Assembly: GCF_000829515.1 (NCBI RefSeq)
Contig: NZ_JXRR01000022.1
Location: 1-64,000, forward strand
Reading direction: 5' to 3'
Source: Jeotgalibacillus campisalis
GTDB lineage: Bacteria; Bacillota; Bacilli; Bacillales; Jeotgalibacillaceae
DNA length: 64,000 nt
Made by a program: the position numbers and the translations under genes. Positions 40,679 through 50,040 of the stretch are shown in pieces. The notes under the pieces were generated by a model. The model ran no database searches and had not been told where the DNA came from. It saw only the letters and a program-made list of their open reading frames with translations. Numbering within the stretch: the first letter of the stretch is position 1; the number at the start of each line of letters is the position of its first letter.

Positions 40679-41317
40679 TCAGTCTCCATCCGCAATAAGA
40701 CTTTGGGTGATTTTGCTTAATTCACTTTGGGGAATAAACTTTTCTGCCAGCATGTCCGGCAGCACACTATCCAAAAAGAATTTAACACAGTCCATTTCAT
40801 TAAACTTTACGATGGTGGTCAGTGCTTCCTGATAAATTTCAAGAAAAATCGGTTCTGGATTCCCTTTTTGAATCTCACCAAATGACTCATATAATAAATC
40901 AATTTTATCCGCTACCGATAAAATATTGCCTTCAAGTGTGCCATCTTTCCCTTCTTTGAAACGTTCCAGATAAATGTCCTGAAAGGCTGCAGGAAATTCC
41001 TGTGTAACAAATTTATGGGTCATTTCTTCTTCTACTTCGCTGAATAAACGGTTTAATTCAGACGACGCATATTTAACAGGCGTTTTAATATCTCCCGTAA
41101 AGATTTCGGGATAATCGTGGTTCAGCGCTTTCTCGTAAAGCGATTTCCAATTGAGTTTTTTCCCGTGATATTCTTCCACCGTGCCAAGGAACTGGGCAAT
41201 TTTAGTTACTTTAAAGGAATGCGCTGCCACAGTGTGTTCATTATATAGAAATTTTCCCGGACAACGGTATAATTTTTCCATGTCTGATAAGCTTTTAAAG
41301 TAATGATGAATCCCCAC
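40679..41317 (-). CDS. HD-domain hydrolase (YfbR-like)
   Basis: This 212-residue HD-superfamily protein has the metal motif: His in NEHTVAAHSFKVTKI, the HD pair in ALNHDYPEIFTGD, and an Asp in SVADKIDLLYE. YfbR-like proteins are 5'-deoxyribonucleotidases; this could be such an enzyme, but substrate specificity cannot be read here. It lies between minJ and csbA on the same strand, 37 bases from csbA. No extra domain is seen. Confidence 0.82.
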   Translation of the reverse strand: MGIHHYFKSLSDMEKLYRCPGKFLYNEHTVAAHSFKVTKIAQFLGTVEEYHGKKLNWKSLYEKALNHDYPEIFTGDIKTPVKYASSELNRLFSEVEEEMTHKFVTQEFPAAFQDIYLERFKEGKDGTLEGNILSVADKIDLLYESFGEIQKGNPEPIFLEIYQEALTTIVKFNEMDCVKFFLDSVLPDMLAEKFIPQSELSKITQSLIADGD

Positions 41318-41435
41318 ATAATCCTCTCCTGCTATGGTGTTATTTAACTAATCTTAGCACCCGTTGAAACGTTCAACAAGCTGCATGAGCTTATTTACAC
41401 AAAGTTAATACCGGTTGGAAAACATACTATGTCTA

Positions 41436-42638
41436 TCAGGCAGAGTCCGATGAGAAATGTCGTATGCGGTCCTCCACCATGATGATGCCCAGCTGATGAT
41501 GCTGTCCTTCATACAGAGCCCGCTGTACAAAGCGAATCTCCCCTTGAAAATCCAGGACTTCAAGTTTGCAGTGTGCACGGTTTTTTTGAAGCGCCGCGTA
41601 AAGCTCACGTTCATCGCGCACCAGTATTCCATTCAGTTTTTGAATCACTTCTCCTCGTTGCAAGCCCATTTTTTCAGCAGGGGTGCCCGGGATGATGTCA
41701 ACAATCATGACGCCTTTTTCTTTATTGATAAAATGATAGCCTGAATGTCTGCAAATGGCACGAGTGCGCAGAGCTATAAAGATTCTTCCGGCAAACGCTG
41801 CAGCAAAGGAGGCGATAAATAAGTAAGGCGCCCAAAAACCGGCTGCTCCTAAAACAGTAACCAGTGCGCTAAGCCAAAGAATTTCCTGAGAGGTCTGTTT
41901 TATTATTCGTTCAGGCAAATCATGAACGACAGTTAATTGAAAGCCAAGGATAAACGGAACGGCAAAAATAGCCCAGGATGATCCGTTATAAGTAAAAACC
42001 GGCCACCACCCGCCTGCTCCTTCAAGACTTCCGGCTGGAACAAGTAAAAATAATGGCACTAACCACAAGCGCTTTGTAAAAAATGCTCCTGCCTTTAATC
42101 CTCTAGACGTACGAATAATACGGGGGGACGTTTTTTTCCCTGCATTTAAGCGGATAAGCAGCCCCTCAGCAAAAAGCAAGAGTCCCATAATAATGCTTGT
42201 CAGCCCAATTAAACCTGCTTCAGCGGGGATCTCAAGAAATGCTGCCCAATCCCAATCAGGCATCGTTAGTTCAAATGCAAAAAGAGCATACAACAAACCT
42301 GCTGCAACCGGCATGACTAAACCCGGTGACAAAATTCGAAATTGCCAGCTCACAATACTGATCAGCATGATGGCAGATACTAGAAAGATCCATATTACCG
42401 GCACTTCAATACCAGCCGCAAGGACAACAATCGAGAGAACCAATCCAATCGGAATGCCCAAACCTGTAAAACTTTTTAATTCGCTTAAGGGAGATAACAT
42501 ACTGACACGCAAATCATTTCTTTCACGCTTCACTCTCAGCACTCCAGCCAGCAAGCAGCTGAGAATGGCTATGTAAAGAACAGGGTTAATGAGTCCCATT
42601 AGCGCCCCGTTGCCAATTTCCTGAATCCAGTCATTCAT
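41436..42638 (-). CDS. minJ: MinJ, membrane topology factor of the division-site system
   Basis: This 400-residue protein has about seven to eight membrane helices from residue 12 to about 300, and a C-terminal PDZ domain (KGVMIVDIIPGTPAEKMGLQRGEVIQKLNG near 310-340). MinJ links the polar protein DivIVA to MinD and so blocks division near poles; it also affects swarming. The position before ctpB is as in B. subtilis. The identification rests on the helix-plus-PDZ layout and order; overall sequence of MinJ is poorly conserved. Confidence 0.85.
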   Translation of the reverse strand: MNDWIQEIGNGALMGLINPVLYIAILSCLLAGVLRVKRERNDLRVSMLSPLSELKSFTGLGIPIGLVLSIVVLAAGIEVPVIWIFLVSAIMLISIVSWQFRILSPGLVMPVAAGLLYALFAFELTMPDWDWAAFLEIPAEAGLIGLTSIIMGLLLFAEGLLIRLNAGKKTSPRIIRTSRGLKAGAFFTKRLWLVPLFLLVPAGSLEGAGGWWPVFTYNGSSWAIFAVPFILGFQLTVVHDLPERIIKQTSQEILWLSALVTVLGAAGFWAPYLFIASFAAAFAGRIFIALRTRAICRHSGYHFINKEKGVMIVDIIPGTPAEKMGLQRGEVIQKLNGILVRDERELYAALQKNRAHCKLEVLDFQGEIRFVQRALYEGQHHQLGIIMVEDRIRHFSSDSA

Positions 42639-42690
42639 TTTTTAGAGCACAACCTTTCTTCTTCCATTTCCGCTTCTTCCTAATGTAAAC

Positions 42691-42722
42691 AAAAGGACCA
42701 TTTAGTATCAAATGGTCCTTTT
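42691..42722 (-). terminator. ctpB terminator
   Basis: AAAAGGACCATTT pairs with AAATGGTCCTTTT around six bases, about 60 bases after the ctpB stop. Minus-strand output ends in a T-rich sequence. Confidence 0.88.
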
Positions 42723-42784
42723 GAAAGGAAGATTCTGATAATCCTATTGTACCAAAATTTACATCACTCTTACATGAGTAAATT

Positions 42785-44227
42785 TTACTCGTTCTCACCT
42801 AAGAACTCAATTGCGGATTGAAGCTGATGATCATGCTTTGGATTTTCCTTATATGTTTGAATTGCTTTATCAAGCTCAGCAAGCGTAGCGGTATTCGCTT
42901 CACCATTTTCTTTTAATCCTGCTGCTTTTTGGAAAGCAAGAAGAGCTTTCTCAGTACTTCCACTAAAATAGCCGTCTGTACGGTCCACCTCATAGCCTAG
43001 TCCATTTAATATATTTTGAAGCACAGAAATTTTTTCATCATTCATGCCCTTTTTCAGCACAACTGCAGATTGCAATGGAACAAGATCAAACACTGCAGGC
43101 TGGGAAACTTCCAGGGTAGGCAAAATGCCTTCTTTATGGATCCACTTTTTATTAGGAGTCAGCCATTTAGACATTGTCAGTTTCATCTGACTGCCATCTC
43201 CCAAATCATATGACTGCTGCACGGTGCCTTTTCCAAATGTTTTCTCGCCGATTAACGGATAGCCTTCTACTTCCTGCATGCCTGCAGCTAAAATTTCAGC
43301 TGCTGAAGCACTGCCTCCATCAATTAAAGTGGCGACCGGGTATTCCTTTTTCTCTTCAAGAACGGAGCTCAGCGGTTCTCGATCACCGTTTCGTTCTTCG
43401 ATATACATAAACGGTTTTTTGTTTGTAACAAATTGATCCAATACTTCATGCACACTGGATAAAAGACCTCCAGGATTTCCTCTGACATCCAAAATCAACC
43501 CATCGATTCCTTCACTTTCGAGCTTTGTTAATTCGGTCTTCAAGTCCTCGGCAGTTCCTTTAGCAAACGTGGTAATTTCAAGGTAGCCGATTTGGCTGTC
43601 TTCCAGTTTAAACCGTTTGCTATGTACTGTTTCCACTGGAATTTCATCCCGGGTGACCGTAATATCTAAATTTTTCGAAGCGTCTCCTCTTTCTACACCG
43701 ATGACTACTTTGCTTCCCTTAGGCCCACGGATCTTGGCCGTTACTTCATAAAGAGTTAGAGATTGTATGCTTTCTCCATCAATCGATTTTATTTTATCAT
43801 TAGGCTTCAATCCTGATTGTTCAGCGGGTGAACCTTTAAATCGGTCAACGATGATAAAGTCCTCACCCTCTTTTGATACCTCCGCTCCTATCCCTGAAAA
43901 TGATGAATCCAGTGACTGCTCAAATTGCTTGGAAGTTTCACGGTCCATATAAACCGAGTATGGATCCCCTAATGAGGCAACCATGCCCTGAATCGCACCG
44001 TCCATTAGTTTAGCTTCATCCACTTCCCCAACATAGCTCTTTTTAATTAATTCCTGAGCTTTCTCAAGCTTTGCCAGCGTTTCGGCGACCTCTGTTCCGT
44101 TTTCGTTTGCCTGATGAACAGGACCTTTCTTTAATACCATATGCTCCACAGCAAAAAACAGAGCAGCCCCCAACGCCATGCAAACCAGGACCAGGAGCAG
44201 CTTCCTATACCTATTCAAGCGCTTCAT
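42785..44227 (-). CDS. ctpB: S41 carboxy-terminal processing protease CtpB
   Basis: This 480-residue protein has an N-terminal membrane anchor (LLLVLVCMALGAALFFAV), a PDZ domain near residues 95-175, an S41 peptidase core, and a peptidoglycan-binding domain at 395-455 (SVLQNILNGLGYEVDRTDGY). The catalytic Ser308 (GGSASAAE), Lys333 and Gln337 (GKGTVQ) have the spacing of B. subtilis CtpB. CtpB cleaves SpoIVFA across the forespore membrane in sporulation; the same role is likely if this organism sporulates. It is followed by the thioredoxin gene upstream, with the divergent or co-directional EnvC-type gene further on. Confidence 0.93.
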   Translation of the reverse strand: MKRLNRYRKLLLVLVCMALGAALFFAVEHMVLKKGPVHQANENGTEVAETLAKLEKAQELIKKSYVGEVDEAKLMDGAIQGMVASLGDPYSVYMDRETSKQFEQSLDSSFSGIGAEVSKEGEDFIIVDRFKGSPAEQSGLKPNDKIKSIDGESIQSLTLYEVTAKIRGPKGSKVVIGVERGDASKNLDITVTRDEIPVETVHSKRFKLEDSQIGYLEITTFAKGTAEDLKTELTKLESEGIDGLILDVRGNPGGLLSSVHEVLDQFVTNKKPFMYIEERNGDREPLSSVLEEKKEYPVATLIDGGSASAAEILAAGMQEVEGYPLIGEKTFGKGTVQQSYDLGDGSQMKLTMSKWLTPNKKWIHKEGILPTLEVSQPAVFDLVPLQSAVVLKKGMNDEKISVLQNILNGLGYEVDRTDGYFSGSTEKALLAFQKAAGLKENGEANTATLAELDKAIQTYKENPKHDHQLQSAIEFLGENE

Positions 44228-44292
44228 CTCCCCTCAAAAAGTCATTTCCCCTTACTATATGACGTGCTCTTCAAGGATAGAAGGACAACCCG

Positions 44293-44859
44293 TTACTGCT
44301 TAACTTGTTCAATCAACTCATCTTTTGTTACAGGACCCATGATCTTTTGCTTTATTACGCCTTCCTTGTCCACTATAAACGTAGTCGGGATGGTTAAAAT
44401 TTGATAGTTCTTTTGTGTTTCTCCGTCAGAATCAAGCAAGATTGGAAAAGTCATAAGATTTGCTTTTACAAAATGCTGAATCGATTCTTCTCCGTGATCC
44501 TCTTTTGTCAGGTTGACGCCTAAAAGGACTACATCCGGATTTTCTTTAATGTACTCTGAGTAAAATGCTTCTAGCTCGGGGATTTCATCGTGGCATGGCG
44601 GGCACCAGGTTGTCCAAAAATTAACTACAACCGTTTTTCCACGTAAGTCAGATAATTGGATCGTTTCTCCCTGTAGATTTTGCAGCGAAAAATCAGGTGC
44701 TGCCGCTGCAGAGAACGCTGCTTCAACTGGTTCATTTGTGACCGCCATGTTCCTCTCAAATCCTGGTTCATCCAACATCCCTCCGCTAGTGAGTATTAAA
44801 TAAAACCCGAAGACTCCTACCACAAATGCCCATGTTCCAGATCGAATCCACCTTCTCAA
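44293..44859 (-). CDS. Membrane-anchored TlpA/ResA-type thioredoxin
   Basis: This 188-residue protein has an N-terminal membrane anchor (TWAFVVGVFGFYLILTSGG) and an external thioredoxin fold. The active-site motif is WCPPC (FWTTWCPPCHDEIPELEAF), and the cis-Pro is in IPTTFIVDKEG. It should reduce or transfer disulfides outside the cell, for example in cytochrome c maturation (cccB lies nearby at 48550). The start was set at TTG 44859 because AAAGGAGG is seven bases upstream; the longer frame to 44955 lacks a site. Confidence 0.88.
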   Translation of the reverse strand: MRRWIRSGTWAFVVGVFGFYLILTSGGMLDEPGFERNMAVTNEPVEAAFSAAAAPDFSLQNLQGETIQLSDLRGKTVVVNFWTTWCPPCHDEIPELEAFYSEYIKENPDVVLLGVNLTKEDHGEESIQHFVKANLMTFPILLDSDGETQKNYQILTIPTTFIVDKEGVIKQKIMGPVTKDELIEQVKQ

Positions 44860-45156
44860 CCCCCTGCCTCCTTTTTGATTGAGTCGTGATGATAGGAGTA
44901 TACGTGTGAAAATGAAAAATAGAGATAAAAATTGAGTAGATGAGTGTCTTTTCATGATGGTAATTTTTTAGGAGGAGTAAATTGGATCAACTAATTTTTA
45001 TTAAGCGGCAGCAATCAGGATCAGCAGCGAGCACGGCTGCGACGACATGCAGCACGAATTAAGACATATTCTGCTACTCAAAACTGCGCAATGATAAGAA
45101 AGTAACGGTCTGCTATTTAAGAATGGGAAGAGTCAGCCATGCTCATCTTCATAGAA

Positions 45157-45182
45157 AAAGACCGCCAGATTTGGCGGTCTTT
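45157..45182 (-). terminator. EnvC-type gene terminator
   Basis: AAAGACCGCCA pairs with TGGCGGTCTTT around a short loop and is followed by TTTCTATG on the minus strand, seven bases after the stop codon of the gene at 45190. Confidence 0.88.
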
Positions 45183-45189
45183 AAACTGT

Positions 45190-46674
45190 TTAGAATGAAA
45201 TATATTTACGTGGATTTACTGCATTTGATTTAGACGCATTCCAGCTGCCTTCGTGAAGTTCGAAGTGGAGGTGAGAACCGAATGAATAACCGGTGTCCCC
45301 CATGCCGCCGATATACTGGCCTTTTTCAAGGTATTGACCGTTCGATACCGCAATGCTGCTTAAGTGCGCGTAGACGGTTGTGAACGTTTTTCCATTGATG
45401 CTGTGTGTCACAATAACCATTTGACCGTATCCGCCGTTATCACCGCTGTTTGCTTTAACAACATATCCGCTTGCTGCAGATACGATTGAAGTGCCTTGTG
45501 GAGCTGCTACATCAATTCCGTAATGTATACGAGGCTTGCCATTTAGGATATCGTAGCCGAATTCAGAAGTTGTACGTCCGAATGCCGGTGTTGTCCACGC
45601 TCCTGCACTTGTTGCAGGCTCTGCTGCTGGTTTAGCAGCTGGCTTAGCTGCCGGTGCTGGTGTTGATACTGGTGCTGATTGAGACGACTGAGACGGAGCA
45701 GTGCTTGTCTGAGAAGCAGTTGACTGTTTTTGTGCTGCTTGCTCTGCTGCCTGTTCTGCTGCTGCCTGTTCTTTAGCTGCTCTTTCTGCTGCTGCTTTTT
45801 CTTCAGCTGCTGCAGCTGCTGCAGCCGCTGCTGCTTCACGCTGGCGTTTTTCTTCAGCTTTACGCTCTATTTCTTTTTGGCGTGCAAGCTCTGCTAAACG
45901 CTCTTGTTCAGCTACAATGCTGTCAGCCACTTCAGATTCTAGTTCTTTTAGCTCGCTGTCCTGATCCTGAAGGTTGGATTTTTCTTCTTCAAGAGTTGCC
46001 TGTTGAGCTTCAAGTTCTGCTACTAGACCTTTCTTATCTTGTTTTTGAGCATAGAGACTTGATTTAAGTCCATCCAGCTCTGCCTTTTTGCTTTCCAATG
46101 AAGCAAGCTGCTCTTTCACTTCAGCTTCTTTTTGCTCAAGTGCTTCCTGATCGCGGCTCTGTTCTTCCATAATCTGACGGTCAGCGTCTACGAGTGTGTT
46201 AACGGCTGAAAATCTGTCTATAAAGTCACTGAAGCTTTCTGCTCCAAGCAATACATCCATGTAACTCACATCGCCGCCGCTTATTTGGATGGCACGGGCA
46301 CGCTCTTCCAAAAGAGCTGTACGTTCAGCAATTTTTTTCTTTAATGTTTCAATTTCTTCGCGAAGCTCTTCAATCTGAGCTGTTGTGTCATTGATTTCAG
46401 CACTAACTCGATCAATATCGTCATTTGTTTTTGAAATCTTGCCATCTAGTTCTTTTATTTGCGCAGTGATTTTTTTCTGCTTTTCAATCACTTTTTCGAT
46501 ATTTTTATTTTTAGAAGAAATTTCTCCGGATACTTCTTCTCTTTCCTGTTGGATGTCATTTTGTTTGTTTTTTAGATCATCCATTGTTTCTGCAGAAGCA
46601 GTACCGCCAAATGCCGGGATGCTTCCTGCTATTAGTGCTGCTGTTATAGACAAGCTCAGAAATGACTTTTTCAA
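45190..46674 (-). CDS. EnvC-like murein hydrolase / activator (coiled coil plus M23 peptidase)
   Basis: This 494-residue secreted protein has a signal peptide (cleavage after TASAE, about residue 29). A long coiled coil follows to about 265, then an Ala/Gln/Ser/Pro-rich linker to about 355, and a LytM/M23 peptidase domain. The metal ligands are present: His384 and Asp388 (HYGIDVAAP) and HLH at 468-470. So it may cut peptidoglycan itself, unlike E. coli EnvC, which lost these residues. It directly follows ftsX, so it is the likely substrate of FtsEX control. Glycine-rich loops support an endopeptidase. Confidence 0.92.
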   Translation of the reverse strand: MKKSFLSLSITAALIAGSIPAFGGTASAETMDDLKNKQNDIQQEREEVSGEISSKNKNIEKVIEKQKKITAQIKELDGKISKTNDDIDRVSAEINDTTAQIEELREEIETLKKKIAERTALLEERARAIQISGGDVSYMDVLLGAESFSDFIDRFSAVNTLVDADRQIMEEQSRDQEALEQKEAEVKEQLASLESKKAELDGLKSSLYAQKQDKKGLVAELEAQQATLEEEKSNLQDQDSELKELESEVADSIVAEQERLAELARQKEIERKAEEKRQREAAAAAAAAAAEEKAAAERAAKEQAAAEQAAEQAAQKQSTASQTSTAPSQSSQSAPVSTPAPAAKPAAKPAAEPATSAGAWTTPAFGRTTSEFGYDILNGKPRIHYGIDVAAPQGTSIVSAASGYVVKANSGDNGGYGQMVIVTHSINGKTFTTVYAHLSSIAVSNGQYLEKGQYIGGMGDTGYSFGSHLHFELHEGSWNASKSNAVNPRKYISF

Positions 46675-46720
46675 AATACTCTCTCCCCTTTAACTATATC
46701 TCTATTTTTTTTACGTTCTC

Positions 46721-47605
46721 TTAAACTTTTAAAAACTTTCGGACGGACATAAAGCTTCCCCAAACGCCAATGACTACGCCCATTAATAGAATAAGAGCGT
46801 TTATTTGATAGATAAATGGTGTAAACTCTAGTATCTGAATAAATGAATTCTCCAAACGCGGTTCCATAAATTCATACACATTGTAATAGAGGAAGGATAC
46901 GACGGCAATTGGAAGGATAGCACCAATAATTCCAAGCCATATCCCTTCAAGCAGGAATGGGAATCTGACAAACCAGTTTGAAGCTCCTACCAGTTTCATA
47001 ATCTCTATTTCTCTTCTTCTAGCTACGATTGTGATCTTTATAGTATTTGATATCAGGAACATCGCTGTGAATAGCAGACCGAATATAAGGACGGCTCCAA
47101 CGTTCCGGCTAATTTCCAATGTTTCAAAAAGCTGTTCAATCTTGTCTTCCCCATATTCAACAGCGGCTATGTTTTCAATTGTCGTAATTTGGCTCGCCAG
47201 CCGTTCTGTTTGCCGGGGGTCTGTTGCTTTAACGATGAATTTATCACGAAGCGGATTATTTTGCTCAAATAATGACATTTCGTCGCCAAAACTCTCGATA
47301 AGACTCGATAATTCTTCTTCTTTTGATGAATAGGTTACAGATTCAACACCCGAGAGATCACTAATCTGATCTTCCAGCGAACTTACTGATACTTCATCGG
47401 CTTCCAGTTCTATATAAACGTTCATTTCGACGTCATTTTCAATGTCAGTAGCTGCTTTGTTCATGTTCAGCATTAAGGCTGTGAATACACCAACCAATAA
47501 CAGTGTAACCGTTACAGCACTCAGTGAGGCGAATGTCATCCAGCCGTTTCGGACAAGGCTTTTAAAGCTCTCTCTAAAATGTCTTGATAGCGTTCTAGCC
47601 TTCAT
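46721..47605 (-). CDS. ftsX: FtsX, membrane subunit of the FtsEX complex
   Basis: This 294-residue protein has four membrane helices (near 22-45, 170-195, 225-250, 270-290). A large extracellular loop (about residues 50-165) contacts the cell-wall hydrolase, and an N-terminal cytoplasmic stretch carries ARTLSRHFRESFKSLVRNGWMT. The start at 47605 follows GGGGAG; it overlaps the ftsE stop by 11 bases. FtsEX uses ATP to activate a peptidoglycan hydrolase, probably the EnvC-type protein encoded next. Confidence 0.95.
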   Translation of the reverse strand: MKARTLSRHFRESFKSLVRNGWMTFASLSAVTVTLLLVGVFTALMLNMNKAATDIENDVEMNVYIELEADEVSVSSLEDQISDLSGVESVTYSSKEEELSSLIESFGDEMSLFEQNNPLRDKFIVKATDPRQTERLASQITTIENIAAVEYGEDKIEQLFETLEISRNVGAVLIFGLLFTAMFLISNTIKITIVARRREIEIMKLVGASNWFVRFPFLLEGIWLGIIGAILPIAVVSFLYYNVYEFMEPRLENSFIQILEFTPFIYQINALILLMGVVIGVWGSFMSVRKFLKV

Positions 47606-48293
47606 AACCATACTCCCCTCGCTGCTCGTCACGCACGATCAATCCATTTTCAATTGCGATAACCCGGTGACGAATCGTGTTGACAATTTCACGGTTATGA
47701 GTAGCCATTATGACAGTAGTGCCTCTTGCATTAATTTCTTCAAAAAGATTCATAATCTCCCATGACGTTTCCGGATCAAGATTACCTGTTGGCTCATCTG
47801 CGATCATAATTTTCGGCTGATTCGCAATTGAGCGTGCAATGGATATACGCTGTTGTTCTCCTCCGGAAAGCTCATCGGGCATCATTCTGGCTTTATGCTT
47901 TAACCCGACAAGGTCAAGCACTTCCATTGCCCTCTTTTTAATCGTTTTTGGATGCTCTTCAATAACTTCTAAAGCAAAAGCAATATTTTCATAAATGGTT
48001 AACTGATTTAATAGTTTAAAATCCTGGAACACTACGCCGATGTTTCGACGTAAGTAGGGAACGCGTTTTGCTTTTAATGTCGCAATGTCGACATTGTTGA
48101 TTAAAATCGTTCCTTTAGTAGGCTTTTCTTCCCGATACATCATTTTAATAAATGTTGTTTTGCCGGCGCCGCTGGGTCCAACGACATAAACGAATTCACC
48201 TTGCTGAATATTCACATCAAAGCCATTTGCGGCCATAATCCCGTTAGAATACTTCTTATATACTTGTTTCATTTGAATCATATGTATACTCAC
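47595..48293 (-). CDS. ftsE: FtsE, ATPase of the FtsEX complex
   Basis: This 232-residue ABC ATPase has Walker A GPSGAGKTTFI near residue 41, the Q-loop VFQDFKLL, signature LSGGEQQRISIAR, Walker B KIMIADEPTG, and the switch His in MATHNREIV. All parts are complete. It forms a translationally coupled pair with ftsX. An ATG with a nearby site lies at the start; the next upstream stretch of about 250 bases to cccB contains the presumed promoter. Confidence 0.96.
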   Translation of the reverse strand: MSIHMIQMKQVYKKYSNGIMAANGFDVNIQQGEFVYVVGPSGAGKTTFIKMMYREEKPTKGTILINNVDIATLKAKRVPYLRRNIGVVFQDFKLLNQLTIYENIAFALEVIEEHPKTIKKRAMEVLDLVGLKHKARMMPDELSGGEQQRISIARSIANQPKIMIADEPTGNLDPETSWEIMNLFEEINARGTTVIMATHNREIVNTIRHRVIAIENGLIVRDEQRGEYGYEG

Positions 48294-48497
48294 CTAATCT
48301 TTAGATTTGGATCTTGCTGTTCTCACACAGGTGTAATTGACAGTCTATTTACCTACTGAAATCATTACCAGACAGGAAGAATGAGCTAATGTCAAAATAC
48401 GGAGGATACACTCGATTTTTCGCTACAAGAGTAGTATAACTACTTTAAACCTTTTTGTTAACGTTTTTTATATTACATTTGTGTTTCTTCTCTGTCA

Positions 48498-48535
48498 CAA
48501 AAAAACAATCTTTTTCCAATTAAGAAAAAAGATTG
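48498..48535 (-). terminator. cccB terminator
   Basis: CAATCTTTTTTC and GAAAAAGATTG pair around TTAATT on the minus strand and are followed by a run of seven T. It lies 15 bases after the cccB stop. Confidence 0.85.
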
Positions 48536-48549
48536 CTTATTTTACCATG

Positions 48550-48861
48550 TTATTTTTTCTCAGAAAGCCAATTTGCGACTTCTTCCGCGCTCTCGCCTTC
48601 AAGCATTCCGCCCGGCATCATCCCTTGTCCTTCAAGGATGACATCCAGAATTTCATCATAGGATTTTCTCGCCCCGACGCTTGAAATGTCCGGTGCGCTG
48701 GATCCTTCCAGGTTTCCACCATGACAGCTGGAACACTTACCCATATACAGTTCTTCCGGATCTAATTCTTCTGTTGAAGAACCGGAGCTTCCGGAATCAC
48801 CGCCGCATGCTGCTAGAAAAATCGTAGAACCCAATAAAACGACAAAACCAATCTTTTTCAT
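48550..48861 (-). CDS. cccB: Cytochrome c-551 lipoprotein
   Basis: This 103-residue lipoprotein has a signal peptide with lipobox LAAC, a Gly/Ser linker, and a single heme-c site CSSCH, with a Met ligand in the GMMPGGML region. It carries electrons on the outer membrane face. The start is the ATG at 48861 (GAGGTG upstream) rather than the longer frame to 48882. Order ftsEX-cccB follows B. subtilis. Confidence 0.93.
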   Translation of the reverse strand: MKKIGFVVLLGSTIFLAACGGDSGSSGSSTEELDPEELYMGKCSSCHGGNLEGSSAPDISSVGARKSYDEILDVILEGQGMMPGGMLEGESAEEVANWLSEKK

Positions 48862-48917
48862 GACTGCACCTCTTCTTTTCATCTTACCTTTTTACTCTAT
48901 AACATTAGTATAGCATT

Positions 48918-49784
48918 TTAAGCACGCTTAAATCCTTCACCAAGAACTTCTGCTGCGTCACTGACAATAACAAAAGCGTTTGGATCAATTTTGCGTATAA
49001 CGTTTTTCAACTTGGAAAATTCGGTTTGGTCAATGACACACATTAGAATCGGTCTTTCATGATCCGTGTAACCACCTTGTGCAGACAATTTTGTTACACC
49101 ACGGTCCACTTCTTCAAAGATTGCCTGACTAATCTCTTCCTGTCGGTTCGTAATGATGTAAAGCATTTTTGAGCGGCCGAAGCCAATTTGAACAAGGTCG
49201 ATCGTTTTACTCGTTACATAAAGACCAATCAATGCGTAAAGCCCGCGTTCAATATCAAACACCACAGCGGCTGACAGAACAATGAGTCCATCGATCATGG
49301 CCACACATGTTCCCAGACCAAAACCTGAATATTTATGAATAATCTGAGCAGCTAAATCTGTACCACCTGTAGAAGCCTTTCCTCTAAATACAACACCCAG
49401 ACCCATCCCAACACCAATTCCGCCAAACAAAGCACCAAGCAGCGGATCTTCTGTCCACGGCTGCCATGATTCCGTTAAAAATACTGCAAACGGAAGAAAG
49501 AAAGAGCCAACTGCCGTCTTTAGACCAAATTGAAAGCCAAGGAAGACGAGTCCAGATATAAATAATGGAATATTAAATGCCAGCTGAACAAGTGAAGGAC
49601 GCCAGTCAAATACTCCATTTAAAATGGTACTGATCCCGCTCACACCACCGGAAGCTACTTCATTCGGAAGCAAAAATACATTAAACGCAATCGCTACAAA
49701 AACAGAACCTACTATAATATAAAGATAATCCAAAATCGTATCCCGCTTTGTAGACCTCACTTTATTTCTGTTTCTTTTTTTCAT
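48918..49784 (-). CDS. yvjA: YitT family membrane protein (YvjA-like)
   Basis: This 288-residue protein has five to six membrane helices (YitT/DUF161 repeats, with FLLPNEVASGGVSGISTIL and GKASTGGTDLAAQIIHKYSG) and a cytoplasmic DUF2179 domain from about residue 200 (MLYIITNRQEEISQAIF, then VIRKIDPNAFVIVSDAAEVLGEGF). Function is unknown. YvjA lies next to the same genes in B. subtilis. The start ATG is close to the tail of the terminator of the prfB transcript. Confidence 0.88.
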   Translation of the reverse strand: MKKRNRNKVRSTKRDTILDYLYIIVGSVFVAIAFNVFLLPNEVASGGVSGISTILNGVFDWRPSLVQLAFNIPLFISGLVFLGFQFGLKTAVGSFFLPFAVFLTESWQPWTEDPLLGALFGGIGVGMGLGVVFRGKASTGGTDLAAQIIHKYSGFGLGTCVAMIDGLIVLSAAVVFDIERGLYALIGLYVTSKTIDLVQIGFGRSKMLYIITNRQEEISQAIFEEVDRGVTKLSAQGGYTDHERPILMCVIDQTEFSKLKNVIRKIDPNAFVIVSDAAEVLGEGFKRA

Positions 49785-49916
49785 CTTTATGCAACCTTTC
49801 TATACAAACTATGCTTTTCACCGTTTGAGAGTATAGCATGAACCGACCCTTATGTGAATAACATTCAAATAGAGCGGCAGTGTGGTGAAGCGTTAAAGGT
49901 TGTATCCATTTTTCAT

Positions 49917-49961
49917 TAAAAAACCTTTCCTAAGATGAAGAACAGTTCATCATAAGAAAGG
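49917..49961 (-). terminator. Terminator at the end of the prfB 3' region
   Basis: CCTTTCTTATGATGAA pairs with TTCATCTTAGGAAAGG (one bulge) and is followed by TTTTTT on the minus strand. Since prfB stops at 50394, the two 182-bp repeats lie inside this transcript's 3' tail. Confidence 0.75.
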
Positions 49962-50040
49962 ATAGATACATATATATAGAAGAAACTCGGATTTTTTTAA
50001 ACCCAAAAGTTTAAAATTACTTAAATCTCTTCTTATTAAA

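Noticed and set aside
42639-42784. A possible small gene between minJ and ctpB.
   Set aside because: The stretch holds only a terminator hairpin and no frame with a ribosome site.
45001-45060. A stretch with several GCAGC/GACGAC-like words near 44997-45060, seemingly similar to the 50041-50399 repeat.
   Set aside because: By eye the similarity covers only short words. It is too weak to call another copy of the repeat.
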